Shown here: in pieces, positions 4,751 to 5,653 of the stretch
Layout of the letters: the number at the start of each line of letters is the position of its first letter
Numbering within the stretch: position 1 is the stretch's first letter
Notes under the pieces: generated by a model
Seen by the model: the letters and a program-made list of their open reading frames with translations, nothing else
Database searches by the model: none
What the model was told of the DNA's origin: nothing
Made by a program: the position numbers and the translations under genes
Origin: Gemmatimonadota bacterium
GTDB lineage: Bacteria > Gemmatimonadota > Gemmatimonadetes > Longimicrobiales > Gaopeijiaceae
DNA length: 5,653 bases
Reading direction: 5' to 3'
NCBI GenBank assembly: GCA_003695865.1
Contig: RFGQ01000753.1
Location: 1 to 5,653 of the forward strand

Positions 4751-5653
4751 ATGACCGACACCGCACCCGGCCAGGCCTTCGATCCCCGATCGGGCGTGCT
4801 GCCCGAGGTCCTGGAGCCCGGCGCCCTGCTCGAGGGGTCCGGGGGCGGCGCCGTCACCCTCATCGTCGCCGGACACGACGCTCCGCTCGACTGGGCGGCG
4901 CGCTGTGCAGTGGAACTCGCGCGGGCGTGGGGTGATCGGGGGCAGCGTGTGTTCCTGGCCGACATGGCCTTCGAAGCGCCACGGCTTCATACGCTGCTCG
5001 AGCTGGACCCGGCGCCGGGTCTGCGGGACGTTCTGGCCGGCCGGGCGACGCTCGACGACGCGGTGCGACCGGCCAAGGCGGGTGGTTTCCTCTTCGCGTC
5101 GGCCGGTGGTGCTGAAGGCGATCCCGAGGGGGACGCCGAGTCGCTGTGGGCCGAGGTGCTCACCGGGCTGCGCGAGGCGCAGGCGGTGGGCCTGGTCTTC
5201 GCCACCGCCGGCTCGCCGTTGCTGCCCGAGCTCGCCACCCGCGCCGAGGCGGCCGTGGTACTGGGGGAGGGGGAGGGGTTGCCCGACGCGCTCGTGGAGC
5301 GGGTGAAGGCCCGCCTGGCCCCCCCCACGGACCGGGCCGTGGCCGGCGATACGCCCTCGACCGACGCCGGGCCGACCACCCTGGAGGGACCCGGGCCCGA
5401 CGAGGGACCCGCCGCCGAAGCCGCGGGTGCCCCGGACGAGAGCCCGGAGGCCGGCTCCAGACCCCCTGCCGAGGATGCGGCCGCGGCCTTCTTCGGCGAT
5501 GAGCCGAGCTTTGCGGAACTCGACGACCTGCCCGCCGCCCCGGACGTCTCTCGCGACGACGAGGGCCCCCTTCGTGACCTCGCCTTCCCCGAGGTCGACC
5601 CGATCACCAGCGGCGAGGATCCTCCTCCACCTGCGCTCGACATAGACCTCGAC
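4751..5653 (+). CDS. Degenerate ParA/BY-kinase-like P-loop protein with acidic tail (3' end outside window)
   Basis: An ATG-initiated frame with strong G/C-ending codon bias runs 301 codons to the window edge without a stop. A GAGG eight bases upstream supports ATG 4751. I do not recognise a named family. Residues about 33-190 read like a ParA/MinD/CpsD (bacterial tyrosine kinase) domain. A hydrophobic strand VTLIVAG (35-41) leads into a helix (48-60). RGQRVFLAD (63-71) matches the Walker A' strand, and APRLHTLLELDPAPGLRDVLAG (76-97) closely follows the 'P-x-L-H...GL-x-DVL-x-G' segment. FLFASAG (113-119) matches 'vlpaG'. However, the loop at 41-49 lacks GK[S/T], and DMAFE (71-75) replaces DxDxR, so nucleotide hydrolysis is unlikely. 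Residues 191-301 form a Pro/Ala/Gly/Asp/Glu-rich, probably disordered tail with no membrane helix so far. It might regulate envelope or polysaccharide functions encoded downstream, but that is a guess. Confidence 0.82.
   Translation, partial: MTDTAPGQAFDPRSGVLPEVLEPGALLEGSGGGAVTLIVAGHDAPLDWAARCAVELARAWGDRGQRVFLADMAFEAPRLHTLLELDPAPGLRDVLAGRATLDDAVRPAKAGGFLFASAGGAEGDPEGDAESLWAEVLTGLREAQAVGLVFATAGSPLLPELATRAEAAVVLGEGEGLPDALVERVKARLAPPTDRAVAGDTPSTDAGPTTLEGPGPDEGPAAEAAGAPDESPEAGSRPPAEDAAAAFFGDEPSFAELDDLPAAPDVSRDDEGPLRDLAFPEVDPITSGEDPPPPALDIDLD

Noticed and set aside
4987..5643. 218-residue minus-strand frame rich in Ser, Ala and Gly
   Set aside because: It mirrors the low-complexity tail of the + strand 4751 gene, whose frame has an ATG, a ribosome site and consistent codon bias. 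No domain seen on the minus strand.
1..5653. CRISPR arrays, tRNA/rRNA genes, insertion sequences, phage genes
   Set aside because: No regularly spaced repeats, tRNA-like cloverleaf, transposase or integrase motifs were seen on either strand.

Overview
This is a compact, very GC-rich bacterial window in which every supported gene lies on the + strand. It reads: the 3' end of an M20-family metallopeptidase gene; a strong intrinsic terminator; ychF; a promoter and structured leader; a ribosomal-protein operon (S6/S18, a DUF2232 membrane protein, rplI, then rsfS); a second promoter-like site; and the start of an unfamiliar gene that leaves the window. Strong G/C preference at third codon positions, the gene order and the general look of the proteins fit a GC-rich Gram-negative-type lineage. 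Gemmatimonadota is my best guess, but it is an inference from style and synteny, not something the sequence proves.

Region by region. Positions 2-643 hold the C-terminal part of a peptidase (dimerisation domain plus end of the catalytic domain). Positions 644-854 are non-coding and contain a 12-bp hairpin with a T7 tract (773-808). ychF (855-1952) is a full-length, motif-complete translation-associated P-loop ATPase/GTPase. Positions 1953-2099 contain a good -10 (TATACT) and a leader with two hairpins, the second covering the Shine-Dalgarno of rpsF. Positions 2100-2744 are one uninterrupted reading frame containing a complete ribosomal protein S6, a very acidic linker and a complete S18: an S6-S18 fusion in place of the usual separate rpsF and rpsR genes. 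DUF2232 (2756-3715), rplI (3738-4193) and rsfS (4225-4599) follow with short gaps. A nine-codon mini-ORF links the DUF2232 stop to the rplI start through two ATGA overlaps.

The last gene (4751 to beyond 5653) looks like a ParA/MinD/BY-kinase (CpsD)-type fold whose Walker A and A' motifs have decayed, followed by a long acidic Pro/Ala-rich tail. It is probably a pseudo-ATPase. I do not recognise it as a named family.

How the genes relate: ychF, S6, S18, L9 and RsfS all act on the ribosome, so the central part is a translation cluster. The two observations most worth a second look are the S6-S18 fusion, with its charge-segregated linker and possible autoregulatory leader, and the degenerate P-loop protein at the right edge.
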